From an uncultured bacterium (GTDB taxonomy: Bacteria > Bacteroidota > Bacteroidia > Bacteroidales > Bacteroidaceae): a stretch of 64,000 nucleotides of DNA. The position numbers and the translations under genes are program-made. Positions within the stretch are counted from its first letter, which is position 1, and the number at the start of each line of letters is the position of its first letter. The notes under the pieces were generated by a model. That model ran no database searches. It was given only the letters and a program-made list of their open reading frames with translations, and was not told where the DNA came from. The stretch lies in NCBI GenBank assembly GCA_905216025.1, contig CAJMSE010000016.1, forward strand, positions 1 through 64,000, given 5' to 3'. Of this stretch, positions 8,106-17,606 are shown in pieces.

Positions 8106-9629
8106 ATGGGAAAGGTTTATTCAAACAGACTATCCGAATATACACACGAGAACGGGGGAAGAGTAGCACTACTCTTTCTCCTGTTTTTAATTGCCCTCTA
8201 CCAGCTGTTTACAAGCGGACTGACAGGCTTTGCCGTCGTCTGCATGCTCCCGGTGCTTGCCATCTTCTTCCTCTTGGCGCTGAAGTATAAGATGGTGACT
8301 TTTTGGGCGCTCTTCGTCATAAACTATTTCGTGATGTTCCTGGGCCGTTACAACTACATGCCGCTGCCGGCATCACTGCCCAACGAGATGTTCGAGATAG
8401 TGCTCCTGTTCATCGCCATCATCAATATAAAGGAGTTCAAGAATGCCCATGTGTCGCATGCCATGACCGTTGCGGTGTCTATATGGGTGTTTTTCTGCTG
8501 TCTCGAGCTGTTCAACGACAGCTGCGGGATTGGCTATAACTTCCCCGTATGGTTCTCCGGTGTCAGGCTGATGGCCACCCAGATTCTTTATGCCGTATTG
8601 GTCTGCTCAATATACATATCCGAACCGGACCGCATCCGCAAGTTCATCAAGGTGTGGGCAGTCCTTTCACTCTTCGCCGTCTTTTGGGCGTGGAAGCAAA
8701 AGACCATTGGCTTCACTGACGCGGAGAAGAGTTTTCTCGTATATGCGGCACGCACCCACCTTGTGAACGGCATCACGCGATATTTCTCCGTCTTCACCGA
8801 TGCGGCCAATTTCGGATGTAACATGGCGGCCAGCGCCGTCGCATTCTTCATCATAGGCATCACCAGCAAGCTGAAACGCGACAGGATATTCTACATCATT
8901 ACAGGCCTGTGCTGCACGTGGGGCATGTTCACCTCCGGAACACGAACAGCCGTGTTCTGCCTCATCGCCGGCTTCATGGCATACATCTTCCTCTCCAAAT
9001 CTTTCAAGATTGCCATCCCCGTCATCATCATCTTCGGCTTCTTCGTTGCCATGCTCGCCTTCACCAAGATAGGAAACGGCAACAATATGATAAGGCGAAT
9101 GAGGTCGGCATTCAACAGGAACGATGCCTCTGCCAATGCCCGTGACATCAACAAGGAAACCATAAGCAAGTATCTGCGCGACGCGCCATGGGGAATCGGT
9201 ATCGGTGCGGACTATTCCACCGTGCCTGCAAACAGCAAGTTCAAGAAGCTGTCTTCCATCCCGCCAGACTCCGAGTATGTCTATATCTGGGTACACACCG
9301 GCCCCATCGGTCTCACCGTATTCATGATAACAACCTTCGCCATGCTCTTCGGTGCAAGCTGGATAGTGTTCTTCAAGCTGAAAAGCAAGTCGCTGCGAGG
9401 CATCGGGGCTGCGTTCTGCTGTGCCTTCACGGCCATCCAGCTCGGCGGATACGGTAACCAGATATTGATGCAGTTCCCCAACGTCATCATTTTCTATGGC
9501 GGCCTGTCCCTCGTATACCTTCTGCCACGCATCGAAGCTGAGTACGGAGAGTATGAGGCAGAGCTCATAGCAAAAGATGAAGAACGCAAAAGATTAAAAC
9601 TCGAAAAGAAACGTGGCTCCCGTATATGA
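8106..9629 (+). CDS. O-antigen polymerase/ligase family membrane protein (Wzy-like)
   Basis: A 507-residue integral membrane protein with about ten to twelve hydrophobic segments. A family-typical block carries RTAVFCLIAGFMAYIFL followed by a periplasmic loop with YLRDAPWGIGIGADYS, the Wzy_C-type signature shared by O-antigen ligases and polymerases. Its place directly after the chain-length protein makes polymerisation of lipid-linked repeat units the likely role rather than ligation to lipid A; sequence alone cannot separate these. The C-terminal tail is charged and cytoplasmic. The gene begins 2 bases after the Wzz-like gene, and its 3' end overlaps the next gene by 17 bases. Confidence 0.85.
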   Translation: MGKVYSNRLSEYTHENGGRVALLFLLFLIALYQLFTSGLTGFAVVCMLPVLAIFFLLALKYKMVTFWALFVINYFVMFLGRYNYMPLPASLPNEMFEIVLLFIAIINIKEFKNAHVSHAMTVAVSIWVFFCCLELFNDSCGIGYNFPVWFSGVRLMATQILYAVLVCSIYISEPDRIRKFIKVWAVLSLFAVFWAWKQKTIGFTDAEKSFLVYAARTHLVNGITRYFSVFTDAANFGCNMAASAVAFFIIGITSKLKRDRIFYIITGLCCTWGMFTSGTRTAVFCLIAGFMAYIFLSKSFKIAIPVIIIFGFFVAMLAFTKIGNGNNMIRRMRSAFNRNDASANARDINKETISKYLRDAPWGIGIGADYSTVPANSKFKKLSSIPPDSEYVYIWVHTGPIGLTVFMITTFAMLFGASWIVFFKLKSKSLRGIGAAFCCAFTAIQLGGYGNQILMQFPNVIIFYGGLSLVYLLPRIEAEYGEYEAELIAKDEERKRLKLEKKRGSRI

Positions 9630-10497
9630 CTATGAGATAAGCATCATCACCGTCAATTACAATGGTTACGAAGATACCTGCGCACTGATTGACACCCTCC
9701 CGGTCGGCGACAAGACCGTGGAGATTATCGTTGTGGACAACGGGTCCAAACGCGACGAGGCCTCACTGATAAGCAAGCGCTATCCCATGGTAAAGGCTTT
9801 CCGCCTCGACACCAACACCGGCTTTGCCGGAGGCAACAACCACGGTATCCGGATGTCGTCGGGCCGGTATCTCTTCTTCGTCAACAACGATACCGTCTTC
9901 AAGGAGTGGAACGTGCACAGCCTCATCGGCCGCCTCGAGTCGGACAGCACGGCAGGCATGGCATGCCCCAAGATACGCTTCGCTTTCGGCAGCTGCAACA
10001 TACAGTTTGCGGGCTACACGCCACTCTCGAAGATTACCGTACGCAACAGGGCCATCGGTTTCGGAGAGCACGACAACGGGCAGCACGACACCCCGCGCCC
10101 CACCCCATACGCCCACGGAGCCGCCATGATGGTGAAGCGCGAGGCCATAGAGAAAGCCGGCCTCATGCCGGAGTGTTATTTCCTTTACTACGAGGAGTTA
10201 GACTGGTCCGAGCGCATGCACGATGCCGGCTACCGGATATGGTACGAGCCGGGATGCACCATATACCACAAGGAGAGCCGCTCCACCGGCCAGGGCAGCC
10301 CGCTGAAGGCACTGTATCTCACGCGCAACCGCCTCCTCTTCGTGCGGCGCAATGTCCACGGGCCGGTCAGATATGCCTCATACGCATACCTTATCCTTAT
10401 AGTAGCCATGAGAGACATGCTGTCTCACCTGCTGAAAGGCCGCCCGAGGCACGCCGCAGCCACAGCAAACGGAATAATAAGTTTCTTAAAATCATAG
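9613..10497 (+). CDS. family 2 glycosyltransferase (rhamnosyltransferase-like)
   Basis: A 294-residue GT-A-fold transferase. The N-terminus ISIITVNYNGYEDT, the VVDNGS nucleotide-sugar segment, the GFAGGNNHGI loop and the metal-site segment VNNDTV are typical of the WbbL-like group, in which many members transfer L-rhamnose or a related sugar. A single hydrophobic stretch near the C-terminus (YAYLILIVAM) may attach it to the inner membrane. No in-frame ATG exists near the domain start. A GTG at 9613, inside the end of the polymerase gene, is the best start and implies translational coupling. The sugar donor cannot be read from the sequence. Confidence 0.85.
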   Translation: MAPVYDYEISIITVNYNGYEDTCALIDTLPVGDKTVEIIVVDNGSKRDEASLISKRYPMVKAFRLDTNTGFAGGNNHGIRMSSGRYLFFVNNDTVFKEWNVHSLIGRLESDSTAGMACPKIRFAFGSCNIQFAGYTPLSKITVRNRAIGFGEHDNGQHDTPRPTPYAHGAAMMVKREAIEKAGLMPECYFLYYEELDWSERMHDAGYRIWYEPGCTIYHKESRSTGQGSPLKALYLTRNRLLFVRRNVHGPVRYASYAYLILIVAMRDMLSHLLKGRPRHAAATANGIISFLKS

Positions 10498-10501
10498 CAT
10501 C

Positions 10502-11668
10502 ATGACAACCGGATGGATCATCATATATATCCTTGACATTATCCTTTTCACCGCTGTATCCTTCACAGTGGCCTACATGACGGTGTTCTCCGTCGCTTCG
10601 CTTTTCAGCCGCCGCAATCCTGTGCAGACCGCAAAGCGCCAGAACCGCTTTATCATCCTCATCCCTTCATACCGTCAGGACAATGCCATAGAGCAGACCG
10701 TGAAGACCGCACTGGGCCAGACCTATCCCCAGCGTCTCTTCGACATCACGGTGATATCCGACCATCAGAAAGAGATAACAAACTTCCACCTCGCCCAGTA
10801 TCCGATCACCCTGCTCACACCAGACTTCAAGACGAGCACCAAGGCCAAGTCGCTGCAGCTCGCCATCAACAATCTGCCGCAGTTTAAGATTTACGATGTT
10901 GCCATCGTACTCGACGCGGGAACGGTCGTCGAGCCTGAGTTCCTCCAGCAGATGAACGACGCCTTCGAGACCGCCGGCACCAAGGCGATACAGGCTCACC
11001 GCCTGTCCAAGAACCGCGACACGGCCATCGCCAACCTCGACGCGATATTCGAGGAAATCAACAACTCCATATTCCGCCGCGGCCACATCACCCTCGGCAT
11101 ATCCTCGGCAATCTCAGGCTCGGGCATCGCCTACGACTTCAAATGGTTCAAGGAGAACATCATGACCATCGACACAGGATGGGAAGACAAGGAAATAGAG
11201 GCCCGCCTCATGCGGCAGCACATCTATGTGGACTATTTCGACCACATACACGTATACGACGAGAAAACGCGCACCACCACCGACTTCAACAGGCAGCGCA
11301 GCCGGTGGGCGTCTACGCAGCTCCGTTCCCTCATTTCAAACATCCGCTACCTGCCGTCAGCCATACTCCAAAAGAAATACGACTTCGTGGACAAGATAAT
11401 GCAGTGGATGCTCATACCCCGCACCATCATGGTGGCAATCATGGCGCTGATGAGCATCATCCTGCCGTTCATCTACTTCACGCTGGCCGTCAAGTGGTGG
11501 GTGCTGTTTGCCTTCACCATGTTCATCTTCGCCATAGCCACTCCCGACTATATCGTTGACGACCGCTGGGACAGATCTTTCGTCAAAGCGCCGTTCATCA
11601 TGCTGTCTTCGATACTTAACCTACCCAACATCAAGCTGCGCAAGAAGAGGTTTGAGCATAACAACTGA
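10502..11668 (+). CDS. membrane-bound family 2 glycosyltransferase, altered DxD
   Basis: A 388-residue enzyme with an N-terminal membrane segment, a cytoplasmic GT2 domain and two or three C-terminal membrane segments, the layout of synthase-type GTs. The QRSRW motif of that group is present near residue 263. The place expected to hold the DxD metal-binding motif reads VLDAGTVVEPEF, so the second Asp is Gly. The next gene is a close paralogue with an intact DAD. Either this copy uses another residue, or it has lost or changed activity and works with its neighbour. It starts 4 bases after the previous gene. Confidence 0.83.
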   Translation: MTTGWIIIYILDIILFTAVSFTVAYMTVFSVASLFSRRNPVQTAKRQNRFIILIPSYRQDNAIEQTVKTALGQTYPQRLFDITVISDHQKEITNFHLAQYPITLLTPDFKTSTKAKSLQLAINNLPQFKIYDVAIVLDAGTVVEPEFLQQMNDAFETAGTKAIQAHRLSKNRDTAIANLDAIFEEINNSIFRRGHITLGISSAISGSGIAYDFKWFKENIMTIDTGWEDKEIEARLMRQHIYVDYFDHIHVYDEKTRTTTDFNRQRSRWASTQLRSLISNIRYLPSAILQKKYDFVDKIMQWMLIPRTIMVAIMALMSIILPFIYFTLAVKWWVLFAFTMFIFAIATPDYIVDDRWDRSFVKAPFIMLSSILNLPNIKLRKKRFEHNN

Positions 11669-11674
11669 CACAGC

Positions 11675-12856
11675 ATGACATGGACTATAATACATATCGC
11701 CGACCTGCTGCTATGGACATTCATGGCGGGTTCCGTCGCCTATGTATTCGTGTTCGCCATGCTGAGCACGCTCCCCGGCCGCGGCCGCGCTGACGGCAAT
11801 GCCGCACCACCACCCGCTGCAGAGCGCGAAAACACTTTCCTCATCCTCTTTCCGGCCTACGGCGAAGACTCCGTCATCGTCCGCTCCGTGGCCACATTCC
11901 TCCGGCAGGACTACCCGTCGGAGAAGTTCCGCGTGGCCGTCATCTCCGACCACATGCGCGACGACACCAACGAGAGCCTGGCCGCGCTGCCCGTCACCCT
12001 GCTCCGTCCGTCGTTCACGGCGAGCACCAAGGCCAAATCCCTGCAGCACGCGGCCGATGCCTGCGGCGATGGCTACGACTATGCCGTGATTCTCGACGCC
12101 GACAACATCGTGCGTCCGGACTTCCTCCGCCTGCTGAACACGGCCTGCAACCGCGGCTACCGCGCCATACAGTGCCACCGGTGTGCCAAGAATTCGGACA
12201 ACGACATAGCCGTGCTCGACGGCATCAGCGAAGAGATAAACAACTCCATATTCCGCCGCGGCCACAATGCCGTGGGTCTCTCGTCGGCCCTCATCGGCTC
12301 GGGCATGTGCTTCGACTACAGCTGGTTCCGGGCCAACGTCAACCGCCTGTCCACCGCCGGCGAAGACAAGGAGCTCGAGGCATTGCTGCTCCGCCAGCAC
12401 ATATTCATAAAATATGAAGCCGGCATACATGTGTTTGACGAGAAAGTGTCGAGCAAAGACAACTTCCAGAAGCAGCGCAAGCGCTGGATGACTGCACAGG
12501 TGCAGAGTCTGCTGAGCATGCTCCCCCACCTCCCCGCAGCACTTGCGGAAGGCAACGCCGACTACATCGACAAGACTGTGCAGCAGATGCTCATACCGAG
12601 GTCTATACTGATAGTAGCCGTCACGTTCTTCGCCGTGCTCACCCTCGCCGCCGTCCCCGTGTGGAGCGCAAAGTGGTGGGTGCTCCTTGCCATGCTCGCC
12701 ATAGCCCTGCTGACGGCCATGCCGGGTGAGCTGCGCTCGCGCAAGACGCTGGCCAGGACGGCTGCCATGCCGGCTCTCGTATGGAAGATGCTCATGAACA
12801 TCAAGGGCATAGACCGAAACGACAAGACGTTCATCCACACCAAGCACGACAAATGA
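11675..12856 (+). CDS. membrane-bound family 2 glycosyltransferase
   Basis: A 393-residue paralogue of the preceding gene, similar along its length (shared STKAKSLQ, EEINNSIFRRGH, EDKE and QRxRW blocks). It has an N-terminal membrane helix, a GT2 domain with intact ILDADN metal site, QRKRW acceptor-site motif near residue 268, and C-terminal hydrophobic segments. The arrangement is that of processive or lipid-linked-acceptor glycosyltransferases. It begins 6 bases after its paralogue, and its stop overlaps the next start (ATGA), so the three genes are probably translated together. Linkage and sugar are unknown. Confidence 0.86.
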   Translation: MTWTIIHIADLLLWTFMAGSVAYVFVFAMLSTLPGRGRADGNAAPPPAAERENTFLILFPAYGEDSVIVRSVATFLRQDYPSEKFRVAVISDHMRDDTNESLAALPVTLLRPSFTASTKAKSLQHAADACGDGYDYAVILDADNIVRPDFLRLLNTACNRGYRAIQCHRCAKNSDNDIAVLDGISEEINNSIFRRGHNAVGLSSALIGSGMCFDYSWFRANVNRLSTAGEDKELEALLLRQHIFIKYEAGIHVFDEKVSSKDNFQKQRKRWMTAQVQSLLSMLPHLPAALAEGNADYIDKTVQQMLIPRSILIVAVTFFAVLTLAAVPVWSAKWWVLLAMLAIALLTAMPGELRSRKTLARTAAMPALVWKMLMNIKGIDRNDKTFIHTKHDK

Positions 12857-14037
12857 GAATCGCCATACTCACATCCGGAATCCTGCCCGTGCCTGCCGTC
12901 CAAGGCGGTGCCGTCGAGACGCTCATCGACTCGTATCTCGCGTACAACCGCAAGCACCGCCTGCACGACATCACCGTATACAGCATCGGCAGCAAGAATC
13001 TCCGGACCGGCAGCGACGACTCTCCCAACCGCTATGTATATATAGACATAGACAGCCCGGCCGCAAAGATAAGGAAGCACCTCTTCAGGCTCACCCACGG
13101 CGAAGGCTACTACTATTTCGGCATCGAGTATTATCTCGACAGGACACTGAAGCATATCCGCCGCGCCCGCTACGACATCATCATAATCGAAAACCGGCCC
13201 GGTTTCGCCCTCCGCATCCCCGATGATATCGGGGCTAAACTCGTTCTGCACCTGCACAACGACTTCCTAAACACCGCCACGCACTGTGCCCGCGAGATTT
13301 CCGGCCAGCTGTCGCGCATCGTCTGCGTGTCCGACTACATATCCGGTATGGTCAGGCAGATAGAGCCGGACAGCGGCAAAATAGTCACCGTACACAACGG
13401 TATAGACACGGAAGCCTTCTGCCGCAAGGCTGGAGCCGGCATGACGAGAGAGCGGCTCGGGCTCAAGCCTGACGACTTCGTCATCATCTTCACAGGCCGC
13501 ATAATACCGGAGAAGGGCATCGCCGAACTTATCGAAGCCATCGCCCTGCTGGAGAGGCATGAGGACATCAAGCTCATAGTGACGGGCAAGTCAATCCTCA
13601 TGCAGCACGACGACGGCGGCCGTTTCCTCGCATCGCTGAGGGAGAAGGCTGCCATGCAGGGAGATAGGATTGTCTTCACCGGCCACATCCCCCACTCCGC
13701 CATCGCGGAATACCTGCACCTCGCAGACATCGCCGCCCTGCCATCTACATGGGAGGAGCCTTTCGGCCTGACCTGCGTGGAAGCCATGGCCGCCGGACTG
13801 CCCGTCATCACGACGGACAAGGGAGGACTGCCGGAAATCACCACATCAGACTGCGCCATCACCGTCGCCACCGGCGAAGGGCTCTCCCGCCGCCTCGCCG
13901 CCGCCATCCTCGAACTCTTTTCCTCGCCCGACAGGCGCAGGTCAATGGGCAAGGCCGCGGCAGAGAGAGCGCAACTGTTCACGGAAGAGAGATATGCGGA
14001 AGCCTTCTTCCATGCGCTGGATGGCATGCTCGACTGA
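12853..14037 (+). CDS. family 4 glycosyltransferase
   Basis: A 394-residue GT-B-fold retaining transferase. The N-terminal domain begins MRIAILTSGILPVP with the acceptor loop GGAVETL. The C-terminal donor domain has FTGRIIPEKGI and the E-x7-E signature in EEPFGLTCVEAMAAGLP, which binds the nucleotide sugar. The ATG at 12853 overlaps the previous stop by four bases; a longer reading frame upstream has no domain similarity and was not used. This is the last gene of the first operon. A 346-base gap with a 22-base-period array follows. Confidence 0.88.
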   Translation: MRIAILTSGILPVPAVQGGAVETLIDSYLAYNRKHRLHDITVYSIGSKNLRTGSDDSPNRYVYIDIDSPAAKIRKHLFRLTHGEGYYYFGIEYYLDRTLKHIRRARYDIIIIENRPGFALRIPDDIGAKLVLHLHNDFLNTATHCAREISGQLSRIVCVSDYISGMVRQIEPDSGKIVTVHNGIDTEAFCRKAGAGMTRERLGLKPDDFVIIFTGRIIPEKGIAELIEAIALLERHEDIKLIVTGKSILMQHDDGGRFLASLREKAAMQGDRIVFTGHIPHSAIAEYLHLADIAALPSTWEEPFGLTCVEAMAAGLPVITTDKGGLPEITTSDCAITVATGEGLSRRLAAAILELFSSPDRRRSMGKAAAERAQLFTEERYAEAFFHALDGMLD

Positions 14038-14067
14038 CCGGCATGGCCTCGCCGTACCGTCACCGGC

Positions 14068-14199
14068 GGCAAGTTACGATGTTACGAGCGGCAAGTTACG
14101 ATGTTACGCGTGGCAAGTTACGATGTTACGCGTGGCAAGTTACGATGTTACGCGTGGCAGGTAACAATGTTACGGGCGGCACGTAACAAACCAACGGGA
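14068..14199. repeat. 22-base-period array, class A (six units)
   Basis: Six head-to-tail units start at 14068, 14090, 14112, 14134, 14156 and 14178, every 22 bases. The first four units are nearly identical (GGCAAGTTACGATGTTACG plus three bases); the last two are degenerate and contain GTAACAATGTTACG and CACGTAACAAA. Each unit holds GTTAC/GTAAC half-sites. The array fills the centre of the 346-base gap 14038-14383. No credible gene reads through it. The remaining 14200-14342 holds a T-rich stretch and then the flippase promoter. Confidence 0.9.
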
Positions 14200-14342
14200 A
14201 TCTCACGGTCTGCCGGCAAATACGGGAATCGGTCTCCACAAGCACAGTGGAATCCCCTCACGAGGGGGAACTTTTATATATAATCAAGTCCTTTCCCCTC
14301 CCAATAAACTGCGTTTTATTACTCATTCTCAAATCTTTATTG

Positions 14343-14350
14343 TATCTTTG
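14343..14350 (+). promoter_or_regulatory. -7 element of flippase promoter
   Basis: TATCTTTG at 14343-14350 matches the TAnnTTTG element. A convincing TTTG 19-20 bases upstream is not seen. This site contains an in-frame TTG that would otherwise extend the flippase, which argues for the downstream ATG at 14384. Confidence 0.55.
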
Positions 14351-14383
14351 CATGGTGTTTCACACCGGAAAAACGCATGCCTG

Positions 14384-15916
14384 ATGAGCGGACGCGTACA
14401 TAAAAGCATTCTCAACGCGGAGGTAAACCTTGTGTTCTACTTCCTGTCGCTGTTCTTTGCGTTCTTCTCCCGCAAGATATTCCTCGACAACCTGAGTGCC
14501 GAATTCATCGGACTGACCGGCACACTCGGCAATATCCTCGGCTATCTCAACCTCGCGGAACTGGGCATAGGCAGCTGCATCAGCTTCTTCCTGTATAAGC
14601 CGCTGCAATCCGGCGACAGGCAGCAGATACAGGAAATCCTCTCCGTCTTCGGCTATCTGTACCGCTGCATCGGCTGGTTCATCCTCGGGGCGGGAGTCGT
14701 CCTCAGCCTGTTCTTCCCGCTGATATTCAGCTCGGCCGGCCTCGGCATGGGCATCATATACTTCGCTTTCTACTCCTTCCTCGGCTCGTCGCTCATCGGC
14801 TATTTCATCAACTACAGGCAGATACTGCTCACCGCCGACCAGAAAAACTATCTCGTGGCGGTATATCTCCAATCGGCAGGCATCATAAAGACGGCAATTC
14901 AGATTGCTCTTGCCTATACATATAAGAACGTTTACGTGTGGGTAGCCATCGAATTACTCTTCGGAGTGCTCGGATGCATCGTACTGAACTGGAAGATTAA
15001 CAAAGAATACCCGTGGCTGAAGACCGACAAGAGCCAAGGCCGGGTCTTGCTGAAGAAATATCCTGGCATACTGAAAAACACAAGGCTGATATTTATTCAC
15101 CAAATAAAAGACTTTATCCTGAACCGCAGCGACGAACTGTTCATCTTCGCCTTCGTTTCGCTTAAGATGGTCGCTTTCTACGGAAACTACGTCATGATAG
15201 TGACCAAAATATCGTTTCTCTTCAAGTCTATGCTCGACAGCGTCAATGCCGGAGTTGGCAATCTCGTTGCCGAGGGCAACATGAAAAACACCCTCAAGGT
15301 GTTTTGGGAGCTTATGGCAATACGCCATTTCGTCGCCGGACTGCTCTGTTTCACCATCTATCACCTGATAGAGCCGTTCATCTCCCTATGGCTCGGGCCT
15401 GAATATATACTCGACCGCAACATCCTCATCCTGCTCGTCATCTATACCTACATATCAAACTCGCGCGGAGTGGTTGACATCTACAACCATTCCTACGGTC
15501 TGTATGCCGACGTCTGGGCGGCATGGGCGGAGCTTGTAATAAACGTCTCGATAACATTTACCGCCGGATATCTCTACGGCATCACCGGCATTCTCCTCGG
15601 AAAGGTTGTCAGCGTGTTCCTCATCGTCATCTTCTGGAAACCATACTACCTGTTCTCTTCAGGGTTCAAGATACCCGTATCGGTATACTGGAGCGGCACG
15701 CTGCGCTATTACATCATCTTCGGGGCTTCGTTCGCGGCAGGCAGCTTCGCCATAAGTCACATACCGATAGATGCCGACAACAGCTTCGTGTCGTGGATTC
15801 TATTCTCCGCTTCCGGCACAACCGCATATCTGGCTGTCAACGCCATACTGCTGTATGTATTCGCAAAAGGAACAAAAGACTGCATCAAAAGAATAAAAAT
15901 AAGAAACAAGAAATGA
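14384..15916 (+). CDS. polysaccharide flippase, Wzx/MOP type
   Basis: A 510-residue inner-membrane protein with about twelve to fourteen hydrophobic segments and the even membrane layout of the MOP exporter superfamily (Wzx/RfbX, PST). It should move the undecaprenyl-linked repeat unit to the periplasmic face for the Wzy-like polymerase. The N-terminal block VNLVFYFLSLFFAFFSRKIF and the charged FIHQIKDFILNRSDELFIF mid-segment resemble Bacteroidota lipopolysaccharide flippases. The ATG at 14384 is chosen because longer in-frame starts fall within the promoter. Its stop overlaps the next gene (ATGA). Confidence 0.88.
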   Translation: MSGRVHKSILNAEVNLVFYFLSLFFAFFSRKIFLDNLSAEFIGLTGTLGNILGYLNLAELGIGSCISFFLYKPLQSGDRQQIQEILSVFGYLYRCIGWFILGAGVVLSLFFPLIFSSAGLGMGIIYFAFYSFLGSSLIGYFINYRQILLTADQKNYLVAVYLQSAGIIKTAIQIALAYTYKNVYVWVAIELLFGVLGCIVLNWKINKEYPWLKTDKSQGRVLLKKYPGILKNTRLIFIHQIKDFILNRSDELFIFAFVSLKMVAFYGNYVMIVTKISFLFKSMLDSVNAGVGNLVAEGNMKNTLKVFWELMAIRHFVAGLLCFTIYHLIEPFISLWLGPEYILDRNILILLVIYTYISNSRGVVDIYNHSYGLYADVWAAWAELVINVSITFTAGYLYGITGILLGKVVSVFLIVIFWKPYYLFSSGFKIPVSVYWSGTLRYYIIFGASFAAGSFAISHIPIDADNSFVSWILFSASGTTAYLAVNAILLYVFAKGTKDCIKRIKIRNKK

Positions 15917-16716
15917 AATATTCCATCATCACCATAAACTTCAACAACCGCGACGGCCTGCGCAAAACCATCGAAAGCGTTGTCCGGCAGACATACAGGG
16001 ACTATGAGTTCATCGTCATAGACGGCGGATCGACCGACGGCAGTACCGATATAATCAAGGAGTATGAGACCTGCATCAGTTATTGGGTTTCGGAACATGA
16101 CAACGGGATATACCATGCAATGAACAAGGGCATAGTCCAGGCACATGGAGAGTATCTTAACTTTATGAACTCAGGAGACTGTTTCTATAACGAGCGCGTA
16201 CTGGAAGACATGGAGATGGAACTCGGCGGGCACGACATCGTGGTAGGACGGGACTATCATTACGACGAGCATAGCGGACTGGATTTCACCACAATACTGC
16301 CCAAACGCGTATCCATGATAACGTTCTACACGTCATATCTGCCACATCAGGCTACATTCTTCAAAGCCGGACTGTTTGCCGGCACCCTCTATGACACAAG
16401 TTTCAGAATATGCTCCGACGTGCTTTTCTATATCCAAAAGATAGTGAACGAGGGATGCCTGGTACACACGACAGACATCATCGTATGCCGGCGCGAACAG
16501 AACGGCATAAGCACCACACAGAACGGCATGGCCATCGAAGAGCGGAAACAGATCATCAACAAGCTCGTCGCCCCCGGAATACGCAAGGACTACGATTCGC
16601 TCACACGGCTCGACCTGTCCACCGCATACAAGTTGCTGGCTCTCTGCGACCATCCACGCACCGCACGGTATCTCACCCTGTGCATAAAGCTCCTGCACCG
16701 CTTATTCCTTAGATAG
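15913..16716 (+). CDS. family 2 glycosyltransferase (WcaA-like)
   Basis: A 267-residue soluble GT-A enzyme. It begins MKYSIITINFNNRDGLRKT, followed by VVRQTYRDYEFIVIDGGSTDGS and SEHDNGIYHAMNKGI, typical of small colanic-acid-type GT2 proteins; LNFMNSGDCF takes the metal-site position. A much longer open frame exists upstream but lies antisense-like over the flippase and is not coding. Overlap with the flippase stop by four bases indicates translational coupling. The 3' end faces the minus-strand GT2 gene only 10 bases away, with no strong terminator between. Confidence 0.87.
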   Translation: MKYSIITINFNNRDGLRKTIESVVRQTYRDYEFIVIDGGSTDGSTDIIKEYETCISYWVSEHDNGIYHAMNKGIVQAHGEYLNFMNSGDCFYNERVLEDMEMELGGHDIVVGRDYHYDEHSGLDFTTILPKRVSMITFYTSYLPHQATFFKAGLFAGTLYDTSFRICSDVLFYIQKIVNEGCLVHTTDIIVCRREQNGISTTQNGMAIEERKQIINKLVAPGIRKDYDSLTRLDLSTAYKLLALCDHPRTARYLTLCIKLLHRLFLR

Positions 16717-16726
16717 CCGGCAGTCA

Positions 16727-17599
16727 TCAATCGTGATGCCATCCGGCAAAAGACCGCACTATACTACGTACCAATACGGGTATGTTTCGGTATTTACGAT
16801 AGCATACCAACTCCACGCAGGAAAGCACCTGCAATGCCCAATACTTAAACATGCTGATATTATTAACCCTGTAGAATATCCTCAGAGATATCTGTCTCAG
16901 TGCCTCATACTCGACATTCTTAAATACTTTCTCACTCGATCCGCCTCCATAATGATATACTATAGCAGGCATCTCCTTAATCTTTATCCCTTGTCTATAT
17001 GCCTTGTAAGACATGTCCACATCCTCACAATACATGAACATGGCCTCGTTCCAACGGCCAATCCGCTCAAACAGAGATACTGGAAGTATGACGGTAGCCC
17101 CTACATAGAAATAGTCTTCCGCTATCGGCTTCCTTATAAGGCGTCTGAAAGCTGCCGACGGCAAAGGCATGCCAAACTTTATCATATATGAGCCGTCGCG
17201 GTTTTGCATCCTGTTACAGTATATCCGCTCGTTACCGGCATCCACTTCGGCCAGTATTCCCGCATAATCACTGTTCATAGACTCATCAATACGCGTATCC
17301 GGATTCAAGAAATGCAAAATGCGGCCATGCGCATGCCTTGCCCCGAGATTGTTTGCCTTTGAGAAACCGAGATTTCCTCCGGCATCGATGAACACCACAT
17401 TGCTTTCGGCAAAGATGCGGCAACGCTCCAATGAATCATCGGAAGAAGCATTGTCGACGACAATAACCTCATAATCAGTATCATGCAGACTCCCCACAAT
17501 ACTCTTTATACAGTCATAAAGGAAACCTCCCGAATTATAATTGACTATTACAATAGAAATATCAGTTTTACACATACCTATGCTTTTATCATAAACCAT
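16727..17599 (-). CDS. family 2 glycosyltransferase (rhamnosyltransferase-like)
   Basis: A 290-residue GT2 protein. ISIVIVNYNSGGFLYDC, VIVVDNASSDDS, GNLGFSKANNLG and the metal-site LNPDTR are the WbbL-like signatures also seen in the enzyme at 9613-10497. A C-terminal hydrophobic segment follows. It lies 8 bases after the GT2 gene 17607-18458 and shares its promoter. Either the ATG at 17599 or a second ATG at 17575 could be used; the shorter form begins directly before the domain. Sugar specificity is not visible. Confidence 0.84.
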   Translation of the reverse strand: MVYDKSIGMCKTDISIVIVNYNSGGFLYDCIKSIVGSLHDTDYEVIVVDNASSDDSLERCRIFAESNVVFIDAGGNLGFSKANNLGARHAHGRILHFLNPDTRIDESMNSDYAGILAEVDAGNERIYCNRMQNRDGSYMIKFGMPLPSAAFRRLIRKPIAEDYFYVGATVILPVSLFERIGRWNEAMFMYCEDVDMSYKAYRQGIKIKEMPAIVYHYGGGSSEKVFKNVEYEALRQISLRIFYRVNNISMFKYWALQVLSCVELVCYRKYRNIPVLVRSIVRSFAGWHHD

Positions 17600-17606
17600 A
17601 ACGGCA

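Noticed and set aside
14068..14199. CRISPR array
   Set aside because: Units abut without unique spacers and the period is 22 bases, too short for repeat plus spacer; no cas genes in the window.
15523..15912. N-terminal extension of the GT2 gene at 15913
   Set aside because: Lies in another frame of the flippase gene; basic, low-complexity and without family similarity.
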